This document shows positions 42,579-55,276 of a DNA stretch of 64,000 nucleotides, piece after piece (positions within the stretch are counted from its first letter, which is position 1; every line of letters starts with the position of its first letter). Source of the stretch: Erodium maritimum (Eukaryota > Streptophyta > Magnoliopsida > Geraniales > Geraniaceae); assembly GCA_963921825.1 (NCBI GenBank), contig OY997589.1:16079735-16143734 (forward strand). Direction: 5' to 3'. A program made the translations under genes and the position numbers. The notes below the pieces were generated by a model, which worked only from the letters and a program-made list of their open reading frames with translations, had not been told where the DNA came from and did not search any database.

Positions 42579-43152
42579 TGTCACGCCCCAAATCCGGTTT
42601 TTGACTGGACTCGAGACGTTAACGAAATTAATAATTTATAAAAGCAATTTTAATATCAAAAAGGGTCTCAAATAACAGTTTAAAAGCTCCAAGTAACCTC
42701 ATGAGTCAACAGCTCAGTAAAAACCAAATAATAAATAAGTTTAACAGCAAATAAACAGTATGTCTCTAGACCAGACTAGCCTAGGACCCTCGCTAGCTCC
42801 CTAGCTTCGAGAATCCCGCTAGACCACATCCCGCTTAAAACCTGTAAAACAATAAAGTAAAGGGGGTGAGCTTTCGCTCAGTAGGAAAAAGTAGTTAAGG
42901 CGATGAGTATCCGCTCACCACCATGAGTAACCGTCCAATTAGAGCATACTAGCAAGGCACAACACTAAAGACCTCCACGTAGAACACAACATCACAACCA
43001 CACTCTCATGACCACTATCACATTGTACTCACATCACTTACCCAATCATCAAACATACAATACACAGTAAAGCAATCACACGTCCTGTACCGCAGTCCCC
43101 GAACTCCGCCGGATGTACACAGCCCGACTCTATCATATCATACCGGAACACA
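42579..43152 (-). mobile_element. gypsy LTR fragment (copy 4) fused to a copia LTR
   Basis: It starts TGTCACGCCCCAAATCCGG (the minus-strand LTR end) and includes GGGGGTGAGCTTTCGCTCAGTAGG. At about 43152 it passes directly into the middle of a copia LTR (CAGTATCATGTGCATGG). The rest of both LTRs is absent at the junction. Confidence 0.8.
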
Positions 43153-43869
43153 CAGTATCATGTGCATGGCCATGCTATTCTTCCAGTCACTCTCGATCAA
43201 GTGGCCGAGAACCGATATCTTTCCCATACCTCAGTATGAGGGATAAATCCCTTAGCCGTCTTTCGTGTCACTCATGTAGCCCGTCCCCAAGCCAATCCTG
43301 GCCGTTATGGAAGCCCTGTTACGGACAACGTTAGGCTCAGGTCAAACTCAGTTGTTGACTACATAGCGATCACAAAGACTCCTTGGTCTAAGGATACATG
43401 ACAAGCTACAACACTGAATATGTTCATGACTTAATCTATGGCACATATTCAGGGCGGGTCGTCCAATATCATGTCCCACATGATATCTATGATCAGACTC
43501 CGGAATCCCATTCCAATGACTAACAGAACGTAAGCCATAAAGAGCCATCTTTCATACTAGTCGCTTCTAGTGAAGCTTTGTTGACTAGGGACCCATCGAG
43601 TGTGATCTATCTCGATCTATGGTTCTATTCGCATGGTGGGCATAGATCAGAGCACACATCGATATATTACTCCAACACATAAGTAATATAAAGCCGCTTT
43701 AATTTTATTGCTAACGATGATTTATACATTTGGACATTTAGGATTGAACTACGGGCACTAAAACTAACAATCTCCCACTTGCCCTAGTTCCAATCTAAAC
43801 TCCAATATGTCCCCCATCGACTTTACATGTCTAACATGTTCAGGCAGCGACACTGCCTTAGTCAAAGGG

Positions 43870-44940
43870 TTGGCTATGTTATCATCTGTTGCAATATAGG
43901 TTATCTTCACTTCACCTCAGTTCAATATTTATCTGATGAGGTGGATACGCCGTAGTACATGTTTGGATTTGTTATACGATCTAGGCTTTTAGCTTGCGCA
44001 ATGGCCCTTGTGTTGTCGCAAGATGGATTCACCGGGCTGGATGGGTTTTTAATTACACCCAGCCCTGCCATGAATTTCCAAATCCATATAGCCTTCTTAG
44101 CTGCCTCTGTCGTAGATTCGGCAATGGTATCTTGCTTTACGCTTTCCCAGCTAAAGCTCTGCCATTCAGCGTAAACACATATCTTGATTGACTTCTAAAG
44201 TCATCTGGATTTGTCTTGGAAAACTAGCGTCTACTCATCCTTCGACGACTAGTTCAGCATCATCTTTCCCCCGGGTTAGAATGATGTCTACTGGTACAAC
44301 ATAAGGCTTACGAGACGTCTGGTCTCATACATGTCATGGCATATATGATCGATCCTGCCCCCAGGCGCATAGGATTCTCATCATCCTTTTCAGCTCATCA
44401 AGTGTCTTAGGACACTGAGTCCTGCTGAGATGAATGCCATGACTAGTGGGTAAGAGTCCTTTCTTTGAATCGAGCATTAAGAACCTACTCAATGCCTTGT
44501 TCACATAGGTTCCCTGACTTAAATCCAAGACCCTCTTGGTGCGATCTCTACATATCTTAATCCTTAAGATATGAGAAGCATCGCCTAAGTCCTTTATTGA
44601 AAAACACTTCCTCAACCAAGCTTTAGTCTCGTGCAAGGTTGGGATGTCGTTTTCAATGAGAACCAGAAAGGTAATATTGCTCCCACTAGCCTTCTTATAA
44701 ACGCAAGATTCATCCTCGTTCTTGATTAAGCCAAATCCAATTACTGCTTCATCAAAACGAAGGATCCAACTCCGAGAAGTTCGTTTCAATCCATAAATGG
44801 ATTTCAACAACTTATAAATCTTTCCTTTATTCTTCGGATCGTCAAAACCTTTGGGCCGAGACATACAAACGTACTCAGTCAAATTTCCATTTAGGAAAGC
44901 GGTTTTGACATCCACTTGCCATATCTCGTAATTATGATAC
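43870..44940 (-). pseudogene. copia reverse transcriptase / RNase H, decayed
   Basis: 44915-44334 is open and gives MDVKTAFLNGNLTEYVCM, GLKRTSRSW, SCVYKKASGS and GDASHILRIKI, the palm-to-thumb order of copia reverse transcriptase. The catalytic YVDD position reads LIENDIP, so the enzyme is dead. RNase H-like sequence with several stops follows toward 43870 (AESTTEAAKKAIWIWKFM, SCDNTRAIAQAKS). Confidence 0.85.
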
Positions 44941-44997
44941 GCAGTTATGTCAAGAAGAATTTGGATCGATTTTGACCATAGCCACTAAGGAGAAAGT

Positions 44998-45679
44998 TTA
45001 CTCATAGTCAATCCATTGGATCTGCCTATAACCTTTCGCCACCAGTTGAGCTTTGTAGGTCAGAGGGTTGCCGTCCATGTCCATCTTCACCTTGAAGATC
45101 CATTTGCATCCTATGGTCCTCACACCATTGATGGGATCAACCGGTTCCCAGACTCGGTTGTCCGACATGGATTGCATTTCCTCCCTCATGGCTCCCAGCC
45201 ATAACTCGGAGTTGGGCCCATCCACGACTTCCTGAAAGGTGGCTGGATCATCGTGATCCACCATGACTTCATTGTCACCTCCGGATACCATATCTTGGAG
45301 GTGGAAGATTGATCCTTTCAAATCGCCTTGGACCTTCCGGAATTGTAATAGGAATTGGTTCTTACTCTACGACAATCTCTGGCTCCTTTCTACTGGGTTG
45401 CCAATTGGTTTAGACAGATCTGTACCATCCTGAATTTCTTCGAGATGCACAGTCCTCCCAATGACGTCTTTGGAAACAAAACTTCTTTTCCATAAAGACC
45501 CCACCCCAAGCGACGAACACCATGTTCTCACTGGGATTGTAGAAATAGTATCCCCTTGTTGCTTTGGGATACCACACGAAGGTGCATATCTCAGATCTTG
45601 GTTCGAGCTTAGTCGAAACCAAATGTTTCACATAAGCCTCGCAACCACAAATCTTTAGGAAGGACAAAGCGGGCATCAT
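44998..45679 (-). pseudogene. copia integrase C-terminus and reverse transcriptase start, broken
   Basis: 45679-45410 gives LKICGCEAYVKH and TFVWYPKATRGYYFYNPSE, the segment after the integrase core. 45321-44998 gives WLGAMREEMQSMSDNRVWEPVD and GCKWIFKVKMDMDG, the conserved entry to the reverse transcriptase. Frameshifts and stops separate them from each other and from neighbouring pieces. Confidence 0.8.
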
Positions 45680-45857
45680 CCCGTACCATTTTTAAAATGG
45701 TGTCCCTTCCACACCATTCGTCGAAGCCCGATTCACTATGAATGCGGTCGTCTCTAGAGCAAAACCCCTAAAAGAGATTGGGAGATCAGTCCAACTAATC
45801 ATGGAACAGACCATTGTCTAACAATGTCCGATTTCTCCGTTTGGCTACACCTTTCAA

Positions 45858-46646
45858 CTACAGTGACCTAGGAGGAGTCCATTCCAAAAGGATCCCATTC
45901 TCTTTTAGATGATCTAATAACTCTGTGGTCAAGTATTTTCCACCTCGATCCAATCGAAGTGCCTTAATACCTTTGTCGAGCTGGTTTTCTACTATAGTCT
46001 TAAACTCTTTGAATTTATCAAAAGCTTCAGACTTATGTCTCACCGAATAGACATAACCATATTTACTGTAATCATCAGTAAATGTGATAAAGTAGCTAAA
46101 ACCCCTCATGGCAAGTGAACTTATTGGTCTACACACATTCGAGTGTATCAGCCCCAATAATTCACCCGCCCTTTCATCGCGATCGATAAAGGGCACTTTA
46201 GTCATTTTGCCCATCAAACAAACCTTGCACCTATCGATCGAATGAAATTCGAATGAACCTGAAAGCCCGCACTTCTGAAGTGCTGATAGGCGCTTCTTGT
46301 TTATGCGACCCAAATGACAGTACCATAACAGAGTTAGGTTTAAATCGTTGGATTTAGACCTCTTGGTATTAACGGAATATATAGAACTTGAGGCATTGTT
46401 ACCCATATCTAATATGTACAATCCTCCAACCATGTCAGTATTGGTATAAAACATATCATTGCATAGAACATTGAAAACTCCATTTCCAATATTAACATTA
46501 TATCCTTCCTTGTCAAACACGGATACAGATATAATATTCCTACTAAAAGTAGGTATGCAATATACATTATACAATACTAAGCCAAGGCCTCTTGGCAAAG
46601 CAAGACTCATGGATCCTACAGCAGTTGCCACAACTCTGAGGTCCAC
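45858..46646 (-). pseudogene. copia pre-integrase and integrase core, decayed
   Basis: An open frame of 262 codons. LWYCHLGRINKKRL...CKVCLMGKM is the HHCC zinc finger with altered His positions. IHSNVCRP then FTDDYSKYGYVY and LRLDRGGKYL follow the integrase core order; the first catalytic Asp (normally IHxDVCGP) is Asn. It is interrupted on both sides. Confidence 0.85.
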
Positions 46647-46719
46647 TTCGTGCTTTCCAAACCTCTCCTACTTTCAGCCACCATATATAAGTGCATGTGT
46701 GAGATTCAGTCATGGTATC

Positions 46720-47275
46720 TAATACCCATGAATCTTTGGAAGTAGAGAGATGTAGCTCTATAGAGTTAATACCGGATGAAGGCACGGTCCCACCGCCCTT
46801 CCTTAGATCATCCAGGTTTCCTGATGAAGGCGCAGTCCTACTGCCCTTCTTCAGATCATCCAGGCTATTTGATGAAGGCGCAATCCCACTGCCCTTCTTC
46901 AGATCAGCCGTGAACTTCCTGTAATCCCGGTTCCAATGACCAGGCTGTTGGCAGTAGAAGCAGACATTCTCAGGTGTCTCATCTTTCCTGCCAAGTGCGC
47001 ATGGGCCCAGCCCTTGCCACTTCCAATTCCCTTGTTGACCATCAGAATATCCTTGGATCCCAGATCCCTGAGATATTCTTCTCAGCAGTTGATGACACTT
47101 CATGTAACTCTGATATGGTCTTAGAGACAGCCTTGTCAAGGACATATTCTTTGCGTTTAGACTTAAGGACTATCCTCAAAATTCTGTACCAGTCCAAATA
47201 GTTTGTCCCATTTAGCTTGACCCTGTCAAGAATGGTTTTTAATGACAAACTATTAATGTTCGCTGAATTTGCCAT
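46720..47275 (-). pseudogene. copia gag and protease region, broken
   Basis: ATG 47275 opens a frame that reads MANSANINSLSLKTILDRV, LNGTNYLDWYRILRIVLKS, the usual copia gag start, and fails after about 77 codons. A second frame gives the zinc knuckle CFYCQQPGHWNRDYRKF (last Cys replaced by Tyr), three repeats of a unit like DDLKKGSRTAPSSGNL, then SWVLDTMTESH, where the protease DTG is altered to DTM. Confidence 0.85.
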
Positions 47276-48817
47276 TTGATCTACAACAGATAAAATTCAA
47301 TCAGTAAACTGAATAAATTTTATGAAGATCAAGCTTAAACACCAACAATCAATTCTAAACCTTTAGAATCTGAAACCAAGATCCTTGATTCACTCGATTA
47401 AGCTGAACTAATGCTCACCACTTAATCGAGCTATGTAGGTAGGACTCTATCCAATCACATCCAATGTGACTCTTGGCTAGGGTATGTACTTATGTACACG
47501 ACTTACCCTATCTGTTACCCTAGCTCAACCTCAGGCCGAGAATCGTAGTCGGGTCCACCAATTTTCAACTATGGCTCGTCACTATGTAGGTGCTCCGCTA
47601 ATGGGCACGACACCCACATATGTCGTCCAAACCTACTACCCCGCTTCCCCATGGATGCTCCGCTAATGCGCACGACAACCATAGGACGGGGAGGTAGTAA
47701 GGTGTTGATGATTGGGAGGTATCGGCCATGACCCGCTTTTACTTGTCCAGTTGTGTTCAAAACTTTGGCACATCCTAGATGCGATGAGCACATCAACTAC
47801 ATTCCAAATGCAATGATGCCTCAAATTACATCCAATGTAATTCTTCCTTTGAACCCGTCAACTACATCCAATGCAATGACGGTTCTAAGGGTTCACACAC
47901 AAGGATTAAAATTCCAATTTTATCTTTGCATGTGAGGTGATATGCTCGGTAAATAAAGTTAAGCATGCAATTCTAAAACACATAGAATTAATCATGCATA
48001 AAATAAACCAAGCATAAAGCGATAAATGTGCACATAATAGCCCCCTAAACTAACTCCCACTAGCTTCTTGAGCTCCACCGACTCCAAGCCGATGCCAACA
48101 CCCGAAAAGCCACCAAATGACCTTTTCGCCCTTTCTTCATCTTGAGTAAAATATTACAATTTAATACACGACTCGCAGGTCGGGAATAAATAAATATTAC
48201 AAACAAGTGGTTCGACGACCACACCTTGAAAGAATAATTACACGTTAACTCTAACGGCTCGCAGGCCGTGAAAAGCGATAAATAATTAAATCGAGCTCGG
48301 GGCTATTATGTACACCATGCCAACATCACATCACACATCGTGTTATCAAACAAGCATGTTATCAAACATCATGTGATTTTCCGGATTTAATTAATAGCCA
48401 AGTTTCGAAAATTTTTGATGCTCGGTTTATCGAAACCGTTCAAAAATGAAACTTTTGAACATTTGATCTTCGAGTTCGTCATGACGGTTCCAAACTCATC
48501 ATAACTAACAAAACGGTTTAGCCTTGGCATATCAACCATCCAATGGTCATGCTTGGCCTAGCTCCGTCCAACGGAGCCCCGTTCGGTCTCGGTTTCGGCT
48601 CCCCGAGAGTCCCGCTCCCGAGACCCGAAAAATCAAACTTTTTTCAAAATTTCCAGATTTGAAGTAATTTTCAAAAATTCATTTTACATGCATTAAATCC
48701 ATAAACAATAATTTAAAACATGTTATCAATCAATTTAGCAAAACAACATGCCAAAAACGAAACTTTCAAGCAAAACCGAAACTTTGAACACCGTCTTGTG
48801 AATCCCGAAGGTAGCAC
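47276..48817 (-). other. copia leader between primer-binding site and gag
   Basis: About 1.5 kb without coding signal. Around 47790-47880 the plus strand repeats 'AACTACATCCAATGCAATGA'-like units three to four times. Confidence 0.6.
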
Positions 48818-48830
48818 GGCTCTGATACCA
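48818..48830 (-). promoter_or_regulatory. copia primer-binding site
   Basis: TGGTATCAGAGCC on the minus strand begins one base inside the 5' LTR. It is complementary to the initiator-Met tRNA 3' end. Confidence 0.9.
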
Positions 48831-50518
48831 CTGTTGGGTCTCGAGGTAGGGTTGGAGATGAACCAACTCGCAGCGGAAAATCAATGAAAAGCAAGAGACG
48901 ATTAAAACCATGAAACAACTAACAAAGAATGGATTCACAAGAGAAAAATTCAGCACTATTTCTTACCAAAACAAGAACACCGGTTAACGAATGATTGGCT
49001 TGAGTCTCCAAGACGCCTACGTATCCACATGGGAATCAAAGCCACGTAGTTCTTCTCTTTGAGGACTCAAGAACACAAAAATGGAGGAGGAAACTAGCCA
49101 AACCCGAAATGGCCATGGAAGAGGGAGAGAAAATGTGTTTCCTATTCTTGTCTTGTGTTTGTTATGTTGAAAAAAGATGACTTAAACATAACAAAACCCA
49201 TACTTGTCCAACTAAAGGCATGGGACAAGTATGGTGTCAAGTAAGATGTAAATAGGACAAGTATGGCAAGACAAGATTGGGTTAGGTGGTGAATCACCAA
49301 CACCTTAATCCTTGTCTTGCTTACTTAGTACTAATTAATCAAGACTTGATTAATTAGTTCCATGGGCCTTGGTTGCATGGGCCTTTCATGGGCCTCTTGG
49401 AACATGGCCCGTGGCCATTTCTAACGAGGTCCCGTGATTCGCTCATCGCCTCCAAGCCTTCCATACCGGAAATGTCCAACATTATCCGACGCGATCAATC
49501 CCAAGACTCCAAGCCTTGTCTCGATCCGTAAAGTCCTATTCACGTACGAGCACATGACCCAAAACCCAGTTTTGGTCATGTCCCGAGACAACTCCCTTTT
49601 GGCCATTCTCCATAAATGTGTCAATGAGTTTCATCCTCCGGTGTGACCCTTAGGTTTATGCATGTCAATAGATCAACGTAAAATCCCATTTTACTTGATC
49701 CTATTTAAGTGGCAACTAACGAGACTTTAGTATTGCCTGACACTACATAACGAATCGACCCTGTCGATTCTAACCTTTCCGTCATCCCTGTCATTATCCT
49801 TTTATCTCCGATATCCTGATTGAGATAAGGCATAGAGCCGTCATCCTTATTATTCTCAATCACCGTTCCTTGATATGTGAGATGACTGAAGATATGATAC
49901 CCAGTATCATGTGCATGGCCATGCTATTCTTTCAGTCACTCTCGATCAAGCGGCCGAGAACCGATATCTTTCCCATACCTCAGTATGAGGGATAAATCCC
50001 TTAGCCGCCTTTCGTGTCACTCATGTAGCCCGTCCCCAAGCCAATCCTGGCCGTTATGGAAGCCCTGTTACGGACAACGTTAGGCTCAGGTCAAACTCAA
50101 TTGTTGACTACATAGCGATCACAAAGACTCCTTGGTCTAAGGATACATGACAAGCTACGACACTGAATATGTTCATGACTTAATCTATGGCACATATTCA
50201 GGGCGGGTCGTCCAATATCATGTCCCACATGATATCTATGATCAGACTCCGGAATCCCATTCCAATGACTAACAGAACGTAAGCCATAAAGAGCCATCTT
50301 TCATACTAGTCGCTTCTAGTGAAGCTTTGTTGACTAGGGACCCATCGAGTGTGATCTATCTCGATCTATGGTTCTATTCGCATGGTGGGCATAGATCAGA
50401 GCACACATCGATATATTACTCCAACACATAAGTAATATAAAGCCGCTTTAATTTTATTGCTAACGATGATTTATACATTTGGACATTTAGGATTGAACTA
50501 CGGGCACTAAGACTAACA

Positions 50519-50942
50519 GCCTACATAAGGCAAACCAATATAAAGCTCAATGGAACAATCCAGAGCGGTTCGAGATATCGTTCTTGTAAGCCAGCAATGA
50601 TCCCGACATGAGCTCGACACAACCGCAACCGATGTCGAGGTGCTCCTCGAGGCCAACCGGATTTATGCCAGCAATATCGTCTACCAATTCAACAAGCATG
50701 AGTGGTGGGCGACTGTACGGGAATGCCCAAAATGACGTCGAATGAACGGGTTTCCGAACCTTTAGTTTTCAACCGATCGAATTGCTTGGGGGTTGTCTGC
50801 GTGGTAGTGGTTTGTGTAGGTACTTTGGTATTTTGTGTATAGGGGGTTTAACGTTGTAGTATCATTGGGTTTTTTCAGGAAATAAACAAAATTTGCTTTT
50901 ATATTATTTTATTCAATTTTTATTTCACATTGATCTCGGAAT
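50519..50942. other. Spacer between copia element and gypsy solo LTR
   Basis: A short frame on the plus strand (EVLLEANRIYASNIVYQFNK, about 50635-50733) looks protein-like, but I cannot assign it. The rest is AT-rich. Confidence 0.35.
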
Positions 50943-50947
50943 AGACC

Positions 50948-53900
50948 TGTAAAGACCGGCAAATTAATTTGGGGTAATCTTTTGCAAAACGAAACATTGG
51001 AGTAAGTTTTTGCAAATAAGATGTTTAAAGAGAGAAATAAAAAAAAGGGAAAGAGCAGATTGGATCAGTCGGGGAGTGGGCCTGTTCGGGCCCAATTGTC
51101 GTTTAACGCAGGCCCAAGCCAATCAGACGCGAAGCCGGCCCAGCACCCCATTTTTAAACGGGTGAAACCCTAGCTTCGGGTACTGTTCACGGCCGCCCCA
51201 CTTCTCCGCTCGTCTCTCGACTTCGTCTCTCCCATCTCAGCTCTCTCTCCCTCACGCTCGACCAACTGAGCTAAGGTCGGAGCAACGACCACCACCTCTT
51301 CCTCACCTGACTTTCCCCCTCCACCCGTCCGTCACCTTCACCAGGAGCCGCGCACGAAGCCCTGACGTCGTGTTGGAGTAGCTCGCTCCGAGTCGTTGTG
51401 CCGAGCTCGAGCGACTACGGCGACGGCAAATCAGCCCAGATTCGTGGTGAATCCTGTCACGCGGTGCGCCCCCGACCTCTACCTGCTCGGAAATTCCTCG
51501 GGTTGGGTTTGATTTGGACTGGAGCTGTCGGAACGACGACGACGTGCTCCCATCCCTGTCAGATCTGGACGGAAACCCACACCCGCGACCTCTCCTCATG
51601 TCCCCGTCGTCCTTGCCACCGTCTAGCACCTTTGCCCGACTCACCTGACGCCGTATGCGGTGGCCGGAATCGCGCCGGCTCGTCGGAGCTGAGTACAGCT
51701 CAGGTTTGAGTCTGAGCAGGCCTTGGGCCAGGTTCTGATTTAGGGCCGGATGGCTGGGCCTTGAGGTCTGTTGGTTAGACTTGGATCGACAACTTTGGGC
51801 CGGGCCCTGATCTGGATGGGTTCTGGAACCGGACTCGGATCCGGGTCTGGAACCGGGTCTGGACCGGGTCTGGTTCGGGTTTCGTGTCGGATCCGGGTCA
51901 ACCCGGTTTCAAAGAAAAATGTTTTAAAAATCAGATTTAATTAATGGATTTAATTAATTCAAGGTGAGAAATTGAAAGATAATTTTGGTTAAATCAGTGG
52001 ACCTTTGGACAACTATTGGTTTTGATTTGGACGTTTTATTTGTCAACCTAGACGGGACTTCGCCCGAGCACAAGGGCTTGGACCCAAGCTAGAAGAACGA
52101 AGATCACGCCGGAACCCGTGTGAAGAACGGAGTTGTGATCACTCGAGCTTTTCATCAGAGTTTATTAGAGGAAGACCGCAAGGTAGGGAAAGTCTTAATT
52201 TCTTAATTAACGCTTAGTATGCATTATTAGGATAATAAAATCGGAAAGGTCCTAGAATTGCCTATAGGATGCGAATAACTAGAATAATCGTACTTCAATT
52301 ACTAATAAATGGATGAGTCTAGTATGCATGCTTAGGATGATGACGATTAGTGAAGCTTGCTTTCAATACTTGGGAAATTGATTTACTTGTAGAGAGGCTG
52401 TGAAGAGCTCTCGGATTAGTTGTGTGCTAGGTTCACATGCTTGGTTGCTAATTGCTCGGCTAACTTAAGAGTCTAATGAAACTAGATTAGCTCGTATGAT
52501 TGAATGCTATTTAGTTTGTTCACATGATGATTGATTGGTTGAATGTATACTTGGTTGATTTAGTATTTATGTTGTTATAATTGTTGATTGAACGGATGAT
52601 CGAGTATGACTGGTTGTGCCACGGGGCACAATCAGGTGATCGATGTACCGCTGGTTCGTGACAGGTAAGTATACGGTAAGTGTGGAGTGCATTGGATGTC
52701 TTGGTTGTGATGAAAGTGTGATCTGTTGAGTGTTGATTGGTGACCCAGTTATGGTATTCCCTTATTCTTATTCTTGTTTGAATTGCTTGTTTGGTTCGAT
52801 ACTACACCGGGGGGGGGGGGGGGTAATCCGGTACCGTGATGAAGGTGGAATTTAACAGATACAATGAGATACGGGTTGAGAATTGGAGCCTGAGGGCATT
52901 GTTTATTAGGAATTACGAGTATTGATTATTGGCAGATCCTGCGGGATATTTATTGATTATTGGCAGATCCCGCGGGATATTTATTGATTATTGGCAGATC
53001 CTGCGGGATATTTATTGATTATTGGTAGATTTTGCGGGATATAGATTGATTATGAGCAGATCTTGCGGGATATTATTTGGGTTACTTCTTGAGAGATGGT
53101 TACTAAGGTTCCACCCAAGGATGTGCGTCTCCATAAAGCACTACCTTGGTTCCCTATGACATATGGTCCTTTGGAGGCATTTCTGGAAATCCCGATGATA
53201 AGTGCCCATTTGGGATTGTTTCCGGTGCCCCAACGCATGTGCGTCCTCTGGACCGAGGGAAAATCTGATATGAAATAGATACTCTGGTAGATCGGTATAT
53301 GGGAACCGAGGTGATCCCAGAATCTATCCATGGATCGGAGGCTTGAGAAAGAAAGTGGTTGGCGTGATATCAATTACCCCCATTTTAATCGTTACGTTAC
53401 ATTTTATTGTTTTCATGGAATCTTTTAAGCTACTGGTATTGTCGAAAAAGGCGATACTATTTCATTTTACTGATTCTATAGTCTTTCTTTGATTACTAGT
53501 TTTACTCGTTCCCAGTTGTGATGGTTTTCTATTTTATTATAATGTTCTCTATCTATTCTCTGGGAGGTTATTGTTATCCTTGAGAATGCGCTATTGATAT
53601 CGTTACCTCTTATTTGTGCACGATATCTTTTGGTCTAAGGGTTTTAAAATACTTTTGTGACATCGAATTAAAACAGTTTTAATATTAAACTTGGAGACTA
53701 AAGTCATTTACGATTTTCCCTACTGAGCGTAAGCTCATCCCTATTTGTTTATCTATGGTGTGTACATGTGTACTTGGGATCTGGGAAATTCGAGGCTCGG
53801 GAGCTTCCGGATGTCTATAGAGTTGTATTAGAGATGTGCTGGTCCACATTGTTGAACTTTATTTACCTTATGTTACTTATCAAGTTTTGACACCATATTT

Positions 53901-54040
53901 GAATTTTGGATTTATTATTGAGGAATACTTTGGACTCGTTTTCAGCGTTAAAAGAAATTATTACAGTTTTTACTACTTTTATATCGTTTGTTTCAGGTCA
54001 AGTCTCGAGTCTGGCCAAAACCGGATTTGGGGCGTGACAA
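50948..54040 (+). mobile_element. Solo gypsy LTR (copy A), 3,093 bp
   Basis: It runs TGTAAAGACC ... GGGGCGTGACA with the 5-bp duplication AGACC (50943-50947 and 54041-54045). It is nearly identical to the LTR at 60055-63151, which differs mainly by a 4-bp indel near 51000 and the length of a G run. The same AAA-ATPase downstream flank follows both copies. Confidence 0.94.
52809..53074 (+). repeat. G15 run and 31-bp minisatellite in LTR copy A
   Basis: Fifteen G lie at 52809-52823. Five units of 31 bp (ATTGATTATTGGCAGATCC then TGCGGGATATTT) lie at 52921-53074; one unit contains the palindrome ATCCCGCGGGAT. The sister LTR has the same units at about 62034-62185 and 23 G at 61913-61935. Confidence 0.92.
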
Positions 54041-54478
54041 GACCAAATCGGTTTATTACTATAGCAGCACCAACAACAATAGACCTCCGAATTGGATCGA
54101 ATTAGACCTTAAAAACTAAAATTAAAGCCTAAATAAAACGATATTATGGAAGGTCTAATTCTATATCAATTCAGCTTTTTGAGAACTCTTCGGGAGCCTT
54201 TACTAATGTTTCTCTTGGAGGTGATCCTCACAGCAACTCTTTTCTTATCCTCAAGCTTCTTCAGCTTCTTAGCCCCAACCATTCCATTTGTACCCATTTC
54301 TTCGTCTTCCATTTTCTTCCGCTTGAGTGCCTTGACTAGCCCTTCTAGCGCCTCATCAGCGTCCTCACTCTTCATCAGCTCTTCGGCCACCTGCGCCGGC
54401 GTCATATGGGTCTCATCCAGGAGGCCGCCGATCTCTCCGCAGAGGTGGTGATCGGCAGAAATGCCCAAATAGTTGGAG
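54041..54478 (-). pseudogene. AAA-ATPase 3' exon fragment
   Basis: This duplicates 63152-63594: downstream flank, stop codon (at 54166) and the last 104 or so codons (NYLGISADHHLCGEIGGLL, DETHMTPAQVAEELMKSEDA). Only a few substitutions separate it from the second AAA-ATPase gene. It ends inside AATAGTTGGAG, where the sequence switches to gypsy LTR. It lacks all catalytic motifs. Confidence 0.92.
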
Positions 54479-54821
54479 ACTAAAGTCATTTACGATTTTC
54501 CCTACTGGGCGTAAGCTCATCCCTATTTGTTTATCTATGGTGTGTACAGGTGTACTTGGGATCTGGGAAATTCGAGGCTCGGGAGCTTCCGGATGTCTTG
54601 AGAGTTGTATTAGAGATGTGTTGGTCCACATTGTTGAACTTTATTTACCTTATGTTACTTATCAAGTTTTGACACCATATTTGAATTTTGGATTTATTAT
54701 TGAGGAATACTTTGGACTCGTTTTCAGCGTTAAAAGAAATTATTACAGTTTTTACTACTTTTATATCGTTTGTTTCAGGTCACGTCTCGAGTCTGGCCAA
54801 AACCAGATTTGGGGCGTGACA
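54473..54821 (+). mobile_element. Truncated 5' LTR (copy B)
   Basis: It contains only the last ~345 bp of the LTR, starting in TTGGAGACTAAAGTC and ending GGGGCGTGACA. The primer-binding site and internal region follow directly. Confidence 0.9.
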
Positions 54822-54823
54822 AT

Positions 54824-54840
54824 TTGGTATCAGAGCCTGG
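54824..54840 (+). promoter_or_regulatory. gypsy primer-binding site
   Basis: TTGGTATCAGAGCCTGG, complementary to the initiator-Met tRNA 3' end, two bases inside the LTR end. Confidence 0.92.
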
Positions 54841-55276
54841 TTTCATTTGAAACAGGTTAAATCTTGAACTTGTTTTCAAAACCTCGGACCAACGCCATTT
54901 AGGTGGGTTGAGTTAGGAGGTCTAAGTCGTGTGCTCAGTGACGCTAGTGAAAATGTTCAATGCGTAGAATGGGAACGACACGAACCTTGTTTGTCTTAGT
55001 GGTTGTTTGAACTTAAATCTCTTTATTATGATGGTTACCTCGCTTGATTGGGATCCTTACCCTAGTGACTGTAAGATACAGTGATCGGTGAAACCGAACG
55101 GTTGAGATCGGTATTGGGTTAACGAGCGGTGATCAAGCCGTTATAAATTGGTTGTTGAGTAAATCATTTGTTAAGAAGGATCGTAAGTTCAGTTTTGTGG
55201 GTTGGTGGCAATGGTGTGAATTGCTAAGCTAAGAGTGTACTACGACGGTTGTGATTTTATGGGTGATTTTGTTGAG

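Larger units (their letters stand above)
43153..50518 (-). mobile_element. Ty1/copia retrotransposon, left (3') LTR truncated
   Basis: Minus orientation. The 5' LTR is 48832-50518, the primer-binding site TGGTATCAGAGCC is 48818-48830, and the internal region carries broken gag, protease, integrase, reverse transcriptase and RNase H. The polypurine tract AAGTGGGAGAT is 43770-43780. The 3' LTR survives only as its inner 617 bp (43153-43769), corresponding to 41080-41696 of the solo LTR. Because the outer part is lost, no target duplication can be checked against GCCTA at 50519-50523. Confidence 0.9.

Noticed and set aside
51303..51709. Frames of 113 and 103 codons in LTR copies A and C (also 60407-60813)
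   Set aside because: They overlap each other on opposite strands and are repeated only because the LTR is repeated. No domain and no sign of selection could be judged.
54824..54840. tRNA-Met-like sequence TGGTATCAGAGCC, also at 48818, 32112 and 15498
   Set aside because: Only the last part of the tRNA is matched and each copy sits beside an LTR end, so these are primer-binding sites and not tRNA genes.
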